From Streptomyces akebiae (GTDB taxonomy: Bacteria > Actinomycetota > Actinomycetes > Streptomycetales > Streptomycetaceae), in assembly GCF_019599145.1 (NCBI RefSeq), contig NZ_CP080647.1, positions 6,386,001 through 6,450,000 of the forward strand: a stretch of 64,000 bases of DNA, written 5' to 3'. Positions within the stretch are counted from its first letter, which is position 1; each line of letters opens with the position of its first letter. Positions 57,446 to 64,000 of this stretch are shown piece by piece. The translations under genes and the position numbers were made by a program. The notes beneath the pieces were generated by a model that was not told the DNA's origin, ran no database searches, and worked only from the letters and a program-made list of their open reading frames with translations.

Positions 57446-59055
57446 AGGACGTCCTCCTCGGTCACCGGGTCCGGCAGGGGTACGGCGTCGGGCTCACCCG
57501 GCGGCCCACCGTGCGTCCACGGTGTCTCCTCGGGGTCCGGCAGCTTCGCCCCGCCCCGCTGGTCGTGTTCGAAGAGGGTGAAGCAGAGCAGGTCCCCCTT
57601 CTCGGGGACCGAACCCACCTCCGGCTCCTTGCCCCGCCCCATCTTGTCCATGATCCGCAGCACCAGCAGGCTCTCGCCCCCGTCGAGCGCCTCGTCCGGC
57701 CCGTGCCCCACGAACTCCGCCGTCTGCGGCTTCCCGCCCAGCGAGCGGTACACCTTCGCCCGCTCCCCGAGATGCGGCCGGTCCCGCGTCCGTACGGTGA
57801 CCAGCGGCCGCGGGCTGGGGCGCTTGCCCTCGCTGTACGCCATCACGACGTCCACGACCTCACCGGCGAACGCTTCCCCGGCCAGCCGTCGCCCGGCCAT
57901 GACGAGGGGGTCGTCCAGAGCCTCCTGGGCGTCGAGGCGGGCCTGCTCACGCTCGCGCGCGGCCAGCTTGTTCGCGGCGGTGACCGCGTCGTCGACGCGC
58001 GGCTGCGGGGGCTCCCCGGCGGCGATCCGGTCCCGGTGGCCGGTGAAGGACCAGCGGTCGCGGGTCCACCGGTCGGCCGCGTGGGCGCCCTCCGGCAGGG
58101 CACGCAGCAGATCCAGGCCGTGCCAGACCGCGTCCCAGGTGGGCCGGGTGCGGCTCTCGACCAGGGCGCGGATCTCCTGCTCGGCGGCGGTCAGCGCCCC
58201 CAGCCGGTCGTCGGCCTCCAGGCCGTCCTCGGCGGCGGCCAGCGCGAGCCGCGCCCGGTCGTACCGCTCGATGGCCGGGGCCAGCAGCTTGTTGTCGAAC
58301 GCCGGATCGGTCGCGGGACCTGCGGGCGGGCACAGCAACTGGCCCTCGGCGTCCCGCGCCAGCTCGGCCCGCCGCGCCGCCGCCTCGCCCGACTCCCCCT
58401 CCGGCGGGTCGATCCAGGCGAGCAGCGACCCCAGGTGCTGGTCCTCCACCCCGGACTGGCCGGTGGCCCAGTGCCGCGACAGCAGGTCGGTGAGCGCGAG
58501 CAGCAGCGAGGAGCCCGGCACCCGCGCCCGCTCCCCGAAGTGCGTGAGCCACCGCCCGAGCAACGGCACGCGCGGCGGTGCCGGATGGGGCGCCTCCGGG
58601 TCCTGCTCGGCGGTGCGCCGGAACCGCATGGAGCGCCCGAGGAGCCGTACGAAGTCGATGCCCGTCCGGCTCGGCAGGATCAACTGCGGGGCGTCCGCGC
58701 ACAGTTCGACCTCGACCTTGACGCGTTTGCCGGTCTCCGGGTCGGTCTCGTTGCGCTCGGCGGCCTCCACCACGTCGGCGTAGCCGTCCACGTACGGCAG
58801 GACGATGTCCGCCAGCTCGGCGAGGAACGCGAAGCGCAGGTCACGGTCGCGGGGCTGGGGCACCACCAGCAGGCGGGGCGCGTCCCGGTCGGTGCCGACG
58901 AGCGCGCCGAGCGGCGCACCGGCCTCACCGGCGGTGGTGAGCGGCACGAGGACGAGGGGGTGGGCGGTCAGATGCCGGTGCAGGACGGTGGCGGCGGGCT
59001 GGGCGCGGCCCGTGCTGACGGCTTCGAGCCGGGCGAGGGTGGTGATCAGCGACAT
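57442..59055 (-). CDS. Conserved protein of unknown function in a nuclease-helicase operon
   Basis: A 537-residue soluble protein without a recognised domain. The N-terminal ~180 residues look alpha/beta (PLVLVPLTTAGEAGAPLGALVG, LRFAFLAELADIVLPYV). The middle (~220-370) is rich in Arg/Ala/Glu helices (ALDDPLVMAGRRLAG and coiled-coil-like AAREREQARLDAQEAL). The C-terminal ~110 residues appear beta-rich (RPLVTVRTRDRPHLGERAKVY, SLLVLRIMDKMGRG). Start and end overlap its neighbours by 10 and 4 bases, so it is a component of one complex with the nuclease and helicase. It may be a DNA-binding or regulatory subunit. Confidence 0.8.
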   Translation of the reverse strand: MSLITTLARLEAVSTGRAQPAATVLHRHLTAHPLVLVPLTTAGEAGAPLGALVGTDRDAPRLLVVPQPRDRDLRFAFLAELADIVLPYVDGYADVVEAAERNETDPETGKRVKVEVELCADAPQLILPSRTGIDFVRLLGRSMRFRRTAEQDPEAPHPAPPRVPLLGRWLTHFGERARVPGSSLLLALTDLLSRHWATGQSGVEDQHLGSLLAWIDPPEGESGEAAARRAELARDAEGQLLCPPAGPATDPAFDNKLLAPAIERYDRARLALAAAEDGLEADDRLGALTAAEQEIRALVESRTRPTWDAVWHGLDLLRALPEGAHAADRWTRDRWSFTGHRDRIAAGEPPQPRVDDAVTAANKLAAREREQARLDAQEALDDPLVMAGRRLAGEAFAGEVVDVVMAYSEGKRPSPRPLVTVRTRDRPHLGERAKVYRSLGGKPQTAEFVGHGPDEALDGGESLLVLRIMDKMGRGKEPEVGSVPEKGDLLCFTLFEHDQRGGAKLPDPEETPWTHGGPPGEPDAVPLPDPVTEEDVL

Positions 59056-60311
59056 GGAACCTCCCGCGGCGCCGAGCCGGGCAGCGCGCCGACGGCCCCG
59101 CGCCCGGCGGCGGCTCCCAGCGCCTCGGCCCTGAGCTCCGCCGCTCTGCGCAGCGCGGCCACGGCCGGGTCGTCCGGGTCGCCGGCGAGGCCGTGGGCCG
59201 CCGCCAGCACGTCGTCGACGGTCGTGAGACCGCCCAGCTCCGCGCGTGCGGCCCGGCCCAGGGACGTCACCGCGCCCTCCGAACGGGAGCGGCCCCGGCA
59301 GTGGAAGGCCAGCTCGCAGGCGGCGAGGCACTCGGGGGCGTAGGTCGCGGAGAGCGCCTCGACGGCCGTCGTCAGCTGCTCCCGCGGCAGGTCCGGGGCG
59401 AAACAGGTGCCCTCGGGGAGGTCTTCCGCGATCTCCTCGATGCGGGTCAGCCGGGTCAACTGGCGCCGGGTGACCGCCCGTTGCTTGCGGATGTCCACCG
59501 CCGCGGCCGTCGGGAGGTTGGTGAAGTCCTTGGGGCAGACCAGGAGCACCCGGTGGCGCACCTCGGGCGCGGGGGTGCCGCCGCGGGCCTCGCCGCCGAG
59601 CCGGGCGGCGACCTCCTCCAGCGCCAGCACGTACACCGCGGACTGGCGGGCGGCGGCGCCCACCTTCGCCGGGTCCGCCGAACCGTCCAGCATCGGGAAG
59701 GACTTGATCTCGACGACCGACCAGGTGCCGTCCGGGTGGATTACCACCGCGTCCGGCTCCAGGAACGCGGGGGAGCCCGCGACGTCGAGCGCGAGCATGG
59801 GGTGGTCGAGCAGCGTCCAGCCGCCGGTGTCCGTGGCCTCGCGCAACGCCAGTGCCGTACGGGCGGCGCGGCCCTCGGGGCCGACGGCGGCGAGGTCGGG
59901 GACCGAGGCCGTGGCCGGCGGCTCGGCACCGGGGTCCAGTCTCTCGTGCACCAGCCGCAGCAGTTCGGCGCCGCCGTCCGCCTTGACCCGGGCCTCGAAG
60001 GCGTTGCCCCGCATGAAGGCGAACTGGGACTGGCCGAAGGCGGAGGGCGAGCCGAGCGCGCCCGCCAGGACCGCCTTGTTCACACCCGCGCCGTCCAGCA
60101 GCGCGCGGCGCTCGCAGCCCGGGTTGGCCGCGAGCGCGGCGAGGGCGCGCGCGTCCAGCGCCTTGGGTGGGACCTCGGGTCCGCGCAGCTCAGCGAGCCG
60201 CTGCCGCAGCGCCGTCCCCTGTCTGCGAGGGGCTGGCACCCGGCTCGGGTTCGGTGATCCGCTGCCGTGGAATTCGCTCACCCGGGGAAGTCTGGCACTC
60301 GGCACTGACAA
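59046..60311 (-). CDS. RecB/Cas4-like PD-(D/E)XK nuclease with Fe-S cysteine set
   Basis: A protein of up to 421 residues; GTG starts at 60305 and 60281 are alternatives to the TTG at 60311. The nuclease core is FLEPDAVV (D187) then SVVEIKSF (E201-x-K203), and Q223-SAV-Y227 is the Q-x3-Y motif of RecB-family nucleases. C66 with C328, C332 and C338 gives C-(n)-C-x3-C-x5-C, the 4Fe-4S pattern of Cas4, AddB and Dna2. The Cys cluster closing the domain predicts a redox or clamp element for ssDNA processing. It heads the operon nuclease-unknown-helicase and overlaps the PAP2 gene end by ~120 bases. Confidence 0.82.
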   Translation of the reverse strand: MSVPSARLPRVSEFHGSGSPNPSRVPAPRRQGTALRQRLAELRGPEVPPKALDARALAALAANPGCERRALLDGAGVNKAVLAGALGSPSAFGQSQFAFMRGNAFEARVKADGGAELLRLVHERLDPGAEPPATASVPDLAAVGPEGRAARTALALREATDTGGWTLLDHPMLALDVAGSPAFLEPDAVVIHPDGTWSVVEIKSFPMLDGSADPAKVGAAARQSAVYVLALEEVAARLGGEARGGTPAPEVRHRVLLVCPKDFTNLPTAAAVDIRKQRAVTRRQLTRLTRIEEIAEDLPEGTCFAPDLPREQLTTAVEALSATYAPECLAACELAFHCRGRSRSEGAVTSLGRAARAELGGLTTVDDVLAAAHGLAGDPDDPAVAALRRAAELRAEALGAAAGRGAVGALPGSAPREVPCR

Positions 60312-61221
60312 TCGGGGAAACCGAGGCCCGAGTGGCGGTCGTGGCAGGGGCGGTGAGTTCCGCCACGGGCCGTCGGCCGCCGCCGTCGAACCGGCCGACG
60401 GCCGACGTGCCGAGGCCGAGCGAGAGGCGCCACTGGTCCGCGAGCCGCAGCACCAGCGGGGTCAGCAGCAGGCCCGCCCCCATCACGGCGGCGCCCGCCA
60501 CCGCGTCGAGGAAGTAGTGGTTCGCGGTGCCCATCACCACGATCGTGGTGATCAGCGGGTACGCGACGGCGGCGGTCCGCACGAGCCGTGAGCCGCCCGC
60601 GAACCGCCACAGGATCACCCCGCACCACAGGGCCCAGCCGACGTGCAGGCTCGGCATCGCCGCGTACTGGTTCGTCATGCCGCCCAGGCCCCGGGGCGCG
60701 CTGGCCTCGCCGCCCCACCAGCCCCACGAGCTGTAGTGGGCCATGGTGTCGACGAAGCCGTGGGCCGGGTCGAGCAGCCGAGGCGGGCAGGTGGGCAGCA
60801 GGGTGAAGCCGATGAGGCCGATGAAGGTGGAGGTCAGCAGCCAGGTGCGGGCCGCGCGGTAGCGCACGGCGCGGGACCTGAAGAGCCACACCAGGAGCGC
60901 GGGGGTGACCAGGTAGTGCAGCGACGCGTACCAGAAGTCGGCGGGTATCCCGATCCAGGGTTCACGGGTGAACAGACGGTTCAGCGGATGCTCGGCGTTG
61001 AGCAGGAACGCCTTCTCGATCCGCAGGATCGCCAGCCCGTGGTCGATCGCGTGGGAGGTGTCGCCGCGGGCGAGCAGCCGGCCCGCCGAGTACGCCCCGT
61101 ACACCAGCAGGATCAGCGGTAGCTCGGTCCACCAGCGGAGCCGCGTGACCGGCGTCGCCTCGGTAACCGGTGCGCCGGTCCTTCTGGTAACCGGTGCCTC
61201 GGTCGCCTCGGTCTGCGGCAT
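60190..61221 (-). CDS. PAP2/inositol-phosphotransferase-like membrane phosphatase
   Basis: A 343-residue polytopic protein with six helices between ~residues 30 and 270. The PAP2 signature is split as TLLPTCPPRLLD, AMPSLHVGWALWCG and ANHYFLDAVAGAAVM, giving the catalytic His/Asp set of the Aur1/Ipt1-like branch. The C-terminal ~60 residues are a disordered Ser/Pro/Arg tail; its last ~40 codons overlap the start of the nuclease gene in another frame. The GTG or ATG start near 61221 gives MPQTEATEAP. A lipid phosphate or inositol phosphate substrate is likely. Confidence 0.85.
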   Translation of the reverse strand: MPQTEATEAPVTRRTGAPVTEATPVTRLRWWTELPLILLVYGAYSAGRLLARGDTSHAIDHGLAILRIEKAFLLNAEHPLNRLFTREPWIGIPADFWYASLHYLVTPALLVWLFRSRAVRYRAARTWLLTSTFIGLIGFTLLPTCPPRLLDPAHGFVDTMAHYSSWGWWGGEASAPRGLGGMTNQYAAMPSLHVGWALWCGVILWRFAGGSRLVRTAAVAYPLITTIVVMGTANHYFLDAVAGAAVMGAGLLLTPLVLRLADQWRLSLGLGTSAVGRFDGGGRRPVAELTAPATTATRASVSPIVSAECQTSPGERIPRQRITEPEPGASPSQTGDGAAAAAR

Positions 61222-61417
61222 CCGAACGTCCTCCCCCGTCTGTGCGCGTCGATGCGTCGATGTTCATCTGTGTGTGGTGCTGGTGTGACCCTTGAGCAAG
61301 ACGATGTCCAAGACGCTGGGATCGCCTGTCGGGTTGCCCCACGACAGCGTGAGCGATGATGGAGGCATCCGCCTCCGATTTCTCCCTTCTCGCCGAAGGA
61401 CCCCGGAAAGGTCGCTC

Positions 61418-62014
61418 ATGGCACCGCGCATCCTGCTGGCCCGGCACGGACAGACGGAATGGTCCCTGCTCGGAAAGCACACCGGCAGGACGGACATCCC
61501 GCTCCTCGAAGAGGGCCGGCGCGGCGCCAAGCTCCTCGGGGAGCGCCTGCACCGGGCGCCCCTGGACGGGCTGCCCGGTGTCGACGTCCGTACGAGTCCC
61601 CTCTCCCGCGCGCGTGAGACCTGCGATCTGGCCGGCTTCGGTGACCGCGCCACCGAGTGGGACACGCTCATGGAGGTGGACTACGGGGCGTACGAGGGAC
61701 TCACCCCCGCCGAGATCCAGGCCTTCCGGCCGGGCTGGCTGATGTGGCGCGACGGCGTCCCCGAGGGCGAGACCCTGCGGCAGCTCTCCGCGCGCGCGGA
61801 CGAGGTGGTCGCCTGGGCGCGGTCCGCCGAGCGCGACGTGCTCGTCTTCGCCCACGGCCATGTGCTGCGCTCCATAGCCGCCCGCTGGCTCGGACTGGAC
61901 CTCGGCTTCGCCGCGCGCGTCCGCCTCAACCCGACGTCCCTGTCGGTCCTCGGCTGGGCCTACGGCGACCCGGCGATCGAGTCCTGGAACGACACGGGGC
62001 ACCTGGCGGGCTGA
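61418..62014 (+). CDS. Histidine phosphatase family protein
   Basis: A 198-residue cytosolic phosphatase of the phosphoglycerate-mutase fold. [11 protein letters not shown] carries the phospho-acceptor His, followed by the R in [15 protein letters not shown] in [10 protein letters not shown], and a second catalytic His in [17 protein letters not shown]. The ATG at 61418 follows GGAAAGG. Target may be a sugar or inositol phosphate; it is divergent from the PAP2 gene. Confidence 0.92.
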   Translation: MAPRILLARHGQTEWSLLGKHTGRTDIPLLEEGRRGAKLLGERLHRAPLDGLPGVDVRTSPLSRARETCDLAGFGDRATEWDTLMEVDYGAYEGLTPAEIQAFRPGWLMWRDGVPEGETLRQLSARADEVVAWARSAERDVLVFAHGHVLRSIAARWLGLDLGFAARVRLNPTSLSVLGWAYGDPAIESWNDTGHLAG

Positions 62015-62045
62015 TCATCGGCGACCTGCCGTCAGCCGCGGGCGC

Positions 62046-63557
62046 CTAGGCCGTCCGCGCGACCCCCGCGTGCCGTTCCAGGAACGCCGACACCCCCGAC
62101 GCCCGCCGGTGCGGCAGCAGCACCCGTGCCGTACCGGCCAGCATCTGCTGGACGCGGGAGGACTGGACCTCGTCGAGGAGGTCGAGGACCCGCATACCGG
62201 CGGCCGCGGCCTCGTCGGGACGCCCCCCGCGCGCGAGGTCGTCGGCGAGCTCGGCGGTGTAGAGCGCGATGTTCCGGGTGAAGTGCGGGTTCTGCAGACC
62301 GGCCGCCCGGCGCGCGTGCCGGGCGGCCCGGGGCCAGTCGCCCAGCGTGGACCAGCACTGCGCCTCCAGGCCCTCCAGCTCGGCCTCCCCGTAGAAGCTC
62401 ATCCACTCCGGGTCGGCCTCGGAGGCGCCCCGCCCGAACAGGGCGTGCGCCCGGGCCAGCGCCTGCTCGCAGCCGGTGCGGTCGGCGAGCCCCGCCCAGC
62501 CGCCCGCCTCCCGCAGCGCCAGCAGGGACATCAGGCGAGGTGATCCCAGCGGTCGGGCGACCCGCTGCGCGGCCTGCGCCGCCCGGACCGCCTCACGCGG
62601 CCGGCCCGCGTCGCGCGCCAGGAACGCCGTGTTGCAGAACGCGTGCGCCTCAAGGCCCGGGTCCCCGGACATCCGGGCCGTGGCGAGCGCCTCCGCGTAG
62701 TGCGAGCGGGCGTCGTCGAACCGCCCCGAGTCATGGGCCAGCCAGCCCACGGAGATGGCCAGTTCGCCCGCCCCCGCGTACAGCCGGTCGGCGGTGGTCT
62801 GCCGGGTGGTGCCCGCGTCGAGCAGGGCGTACGCGGCGCGCAACGGCGCCGAGGCCCTGCGGTACAGCCCGTCCGCGCCGTGGCGGTCGTCGAGCAGCCG
62901 GATCTTGCGCACGGCCGCTTCGAGGGCCCCCGCCTCGCCCGTGCCCGCCCGGTGCACGGGCCGGGTCGCGGCCGAGGCCGCGCCACCGAGGGCGAAGGGG
63001 CCGAACGAGGCGGCCGCCATCGCGGCGGTACCTCCGGTCATGAACGCGCGACGTTGCACGTCGCTCTCCTCGTCGTTCTGGTACGCCTGGTGCGTGCCCC
63101 GCCGGCCGCGCACATAGCCCGTGTCGCCCCGCGGGTCCTGCATGTCGTACATCTCTTGCGTGTCATACGGCTCGTACGCCCCTTCCGTCTCACCCCCCGT
63201 TCCGTATGAGGAGTGCGAGCGGCTCTCGTTGCGAGGGGAGGGCGCCTCGTCGGTGGGGCGCGCCCCCCGACCGCGTACCTCCGCGCGGGGCGCGAAACCG
63301 AGGTCGGTCAGCGTGCGGCCGGGAAACATATGCAGGAACACCCGTTCGTACGCGTAGTTGGGGCAGCGGATCTCGCCCGCCTCGACCCGTCCGACGTACC
63401 GCGCGTCGCAGCTCACCCGCTCGCCGATCTCACGCGCGGCCCGCCGTACCGCAGCGGCGAACTCGCCCGGCGAGCGCTGCCCGCGCAGCTGCCTGAAGAC
63501 GAGATTCGGCCGTTGTGGACGGGGGGACTGGGACGAGGTCACCGATGACGACGTCAT
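62046..63557 (-). CDS. XRE/TPR regulatory protein, NsdA/NsdB-like
   Basis: A 503-residue protein. Residues ~20-90 hold an XRE-like helix-turn-helix (FAAAVRRAAREIGERVSCDARYVGRVEAGEIRCPNYAYERVF). An acidic Tyr/Gly-rich linker with YEPYDTQEMYDMQD precedes a short hydrophobic stretch (~160-185, AFMTGGTAAMAAASFGPFALGGAASAA). Residues ~200-490 are TPR repeats (AEALATARMSGDPGLEAHAFCNTAFLARDAGR). This order matches Streptomyces regulators such as NsdA, which restrain sporulation and antibiotic synthesis. The ATG at 63557 is chosen; the frame upstream to 63953 is non-coding. Confidence 0.85.
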   Translation of the reverse strand: MTSSSVTSSQSPRPQRPNLVFRQLRGQRSPGEFAAAVRRAAREIGERVSCDARYVGRVEAGEIRCPNYAYERVFLHMFPGRTLTDLGFAPRAEVRGRGARPTDEAPSPRNESRSHSSYGTGGETEGAYEPYDTQEMYDMQDPRGDTGYVRGRRGTHQAYQNDEESDVQRRAFMTGGTAAMAAASFGPFALGGAASAATRPVHRAGTGEAGALEAAVRKIRLLDDRHGADGLYRRASAPLRAAYALLDAGTTRQTTADRLYAGAGELAISVGWLAHDSGRFDDARSHYAEALATARMSGDPGLEAHAFCNTAFLARDAGRPREAVRAAQAAQRVARPLGSPRLMSLLALREAGGWAGLADRTGCEQALARAHALFGRGASEADPEWMSFYGEAELEGLEAQCWSTLGDWPRAARHARRAAGLQNPHFTRNIALYTAELADDLARGGRPDEAAAAGMRVLDLLDEVQSSRVQQMLAGTARVLLPHRRASGVSAFLERHAGVARTA

Positions 63558-63815
63558 GGCCGGGCCCTCTCTCGCGAACCGTCGAACCATGCCGGATTCA
63601 GTAGGACTTGTATGCGTGGTGCACGGTTGGTTCCGCTGTGTCCGGCGGGGCAAGAACGTACCCGCCCCATCGGTGCCCCCACGCGAGGTTTGGCTACAAA
63701 CCGGATATCTCATCCTTGATCTGCCATGAACTGCCATCCTTTGCGGCGCAGTTTCGCCGTAGCCGTTGACAGGGCGGCGCGTTGGGCAGGGCGCTGGTAG
63801 GCGTGGGAGGCCCGG

Positions 63816-64000
63816 ATGAAGCACATCGAAGCCCGTTCCGATTGCGACCTGGTGACCGTGTCCGCGCGGCAGGGGCTGGAGGCGGTCGACATCCTCCGCC
63901 GGGGCGCCCTCGACGCGGTGGGGCCCGTCATGACGGTCGGGCCCGTTCTGCACGACGACGCGTGCGACACGCTCGGGTTCCTGGTGCCGCCCGGTACCGC
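63816..64000 (+). CDS. Unknown streptomycete protein, partial at the window edge
   Basis: The first 61 codons, MKHIEARSDCDLVTVSARQG then LEAVDILRRGALDAVGPVMTV, run off the window. GGGAGGCCCG precedes the ATG with good spacing. The pattern resembles a family of small streptomycete proteins found beside NsdA-like regulators, but it cannot be named. The divergent gap to the TPR regulator (63558-63815) contains the repeated TGCCATGAACTGCCAT near 63721. Confidence 0.6.
   Translation, partial: MKHIEARSDCDLVTVSARQGLEAVDILRRGALDAVGPVMTVGPVLHDDACDTLGFLVPPGT

Noticed and set aside
63558..63953. Extension of the XRE/TPR regulator to 635 residues
   Set aside because: The added 130 residues show no conserved pattern and would cover the divergent promoter region.

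Overview
The window is a piece of Streptomyces chromosome. Base composition is very GC-rich with strong third-position bias. The gene content is typical of the genus: class E and F sortases, a WhiJ-type XRE/DUF397/ATPase locus, the cslA-glxA-GH6 polysaccharide cluster, a CdgA-like c-di-GMP protein, an NsdA-like TPR regulator, a DasR-type operator and many GTG starts. From memory, the gene order from the LPMO through cslA and down to cdgA resembles the S. coelicolor chromosome around SCO2805-SCO2840; this was not checked.

Layout. 1-8.4 kb is an accessory stretch with lower-GC patches: an AlkZ-like winged-helix protein, an orphan Phd-like antitoxin with a possible toxin remnant, a broken IS5-family transposase, a HEPN fragment carrying an R-x4-H motif, a WhiJ-like regulatory trio, and a 1053-residue PLD-nuclease/SF2-helicase/DUF3427 protein. 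8.5-21.6 kb holds ordinary accessory metabolism and envelope genes: SEC-C/TPR protein, GH30 beta-1,6-galactanase-like enzyme, sortase E, DUF6412 protein plus a second YidC, FAH-family enzyme, a Gfo/Idh/MocA oxidoreductase divergent from a ROK regulator with a shared operator candidate, HAD phosphatase, and surface proteins with a class F sortase. 22-34.6 kb is the hyphal-tip polysaccharide region: cslZ (GH6) convergent with the cslA-glxA operon, then a four-gene operon of two unknown secreted families in A-B-B-A order, a large NlpC/P60-peptidoglycan-binding protein, an SPFH protein and an AA10 LPMO behind a DasR-like site.

34.7-50.7 kb carries an acyl-CoA synthetase, a NarL-type two-component pair, an IclR regulator, the ehuABCD-type ABC operon and, beyond an inserted TnpB element, a catabolic group (DUF3830, amidase, D-2-hydroxyacid dehydrogenase, two Asp/Glu-racemase-like proteins), then a luciferase-like monooxygenase. 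50.8-64 kb has the PAS-GGDEF-EAL protein, an M6 metalloprotease, a small unknown protein whose stop codon lies inside a tRNA gene, a three-gene operon encoding a Cas4/RecB-like Fe-S nuclease, an unknown protein and an SF1B helicase, then PAP2, histidine phosphatase and TPR-regulator genes. Three identical tRNA-Lys(CTT) genes, each followed by its own hairpin terminator, are spread along the window.

The most promising undescribed systems are the nuclease-unknown-helicase operon at 56.1-60.3 kb, which looks like a split Dna2, and the duplicated secreted-protein operon at 27.8-30.0 kb. A dispersed palindrome built on GGGGAACTGCGCGA sits mostly between converging genes and probably serves as a bidirectional terminator.
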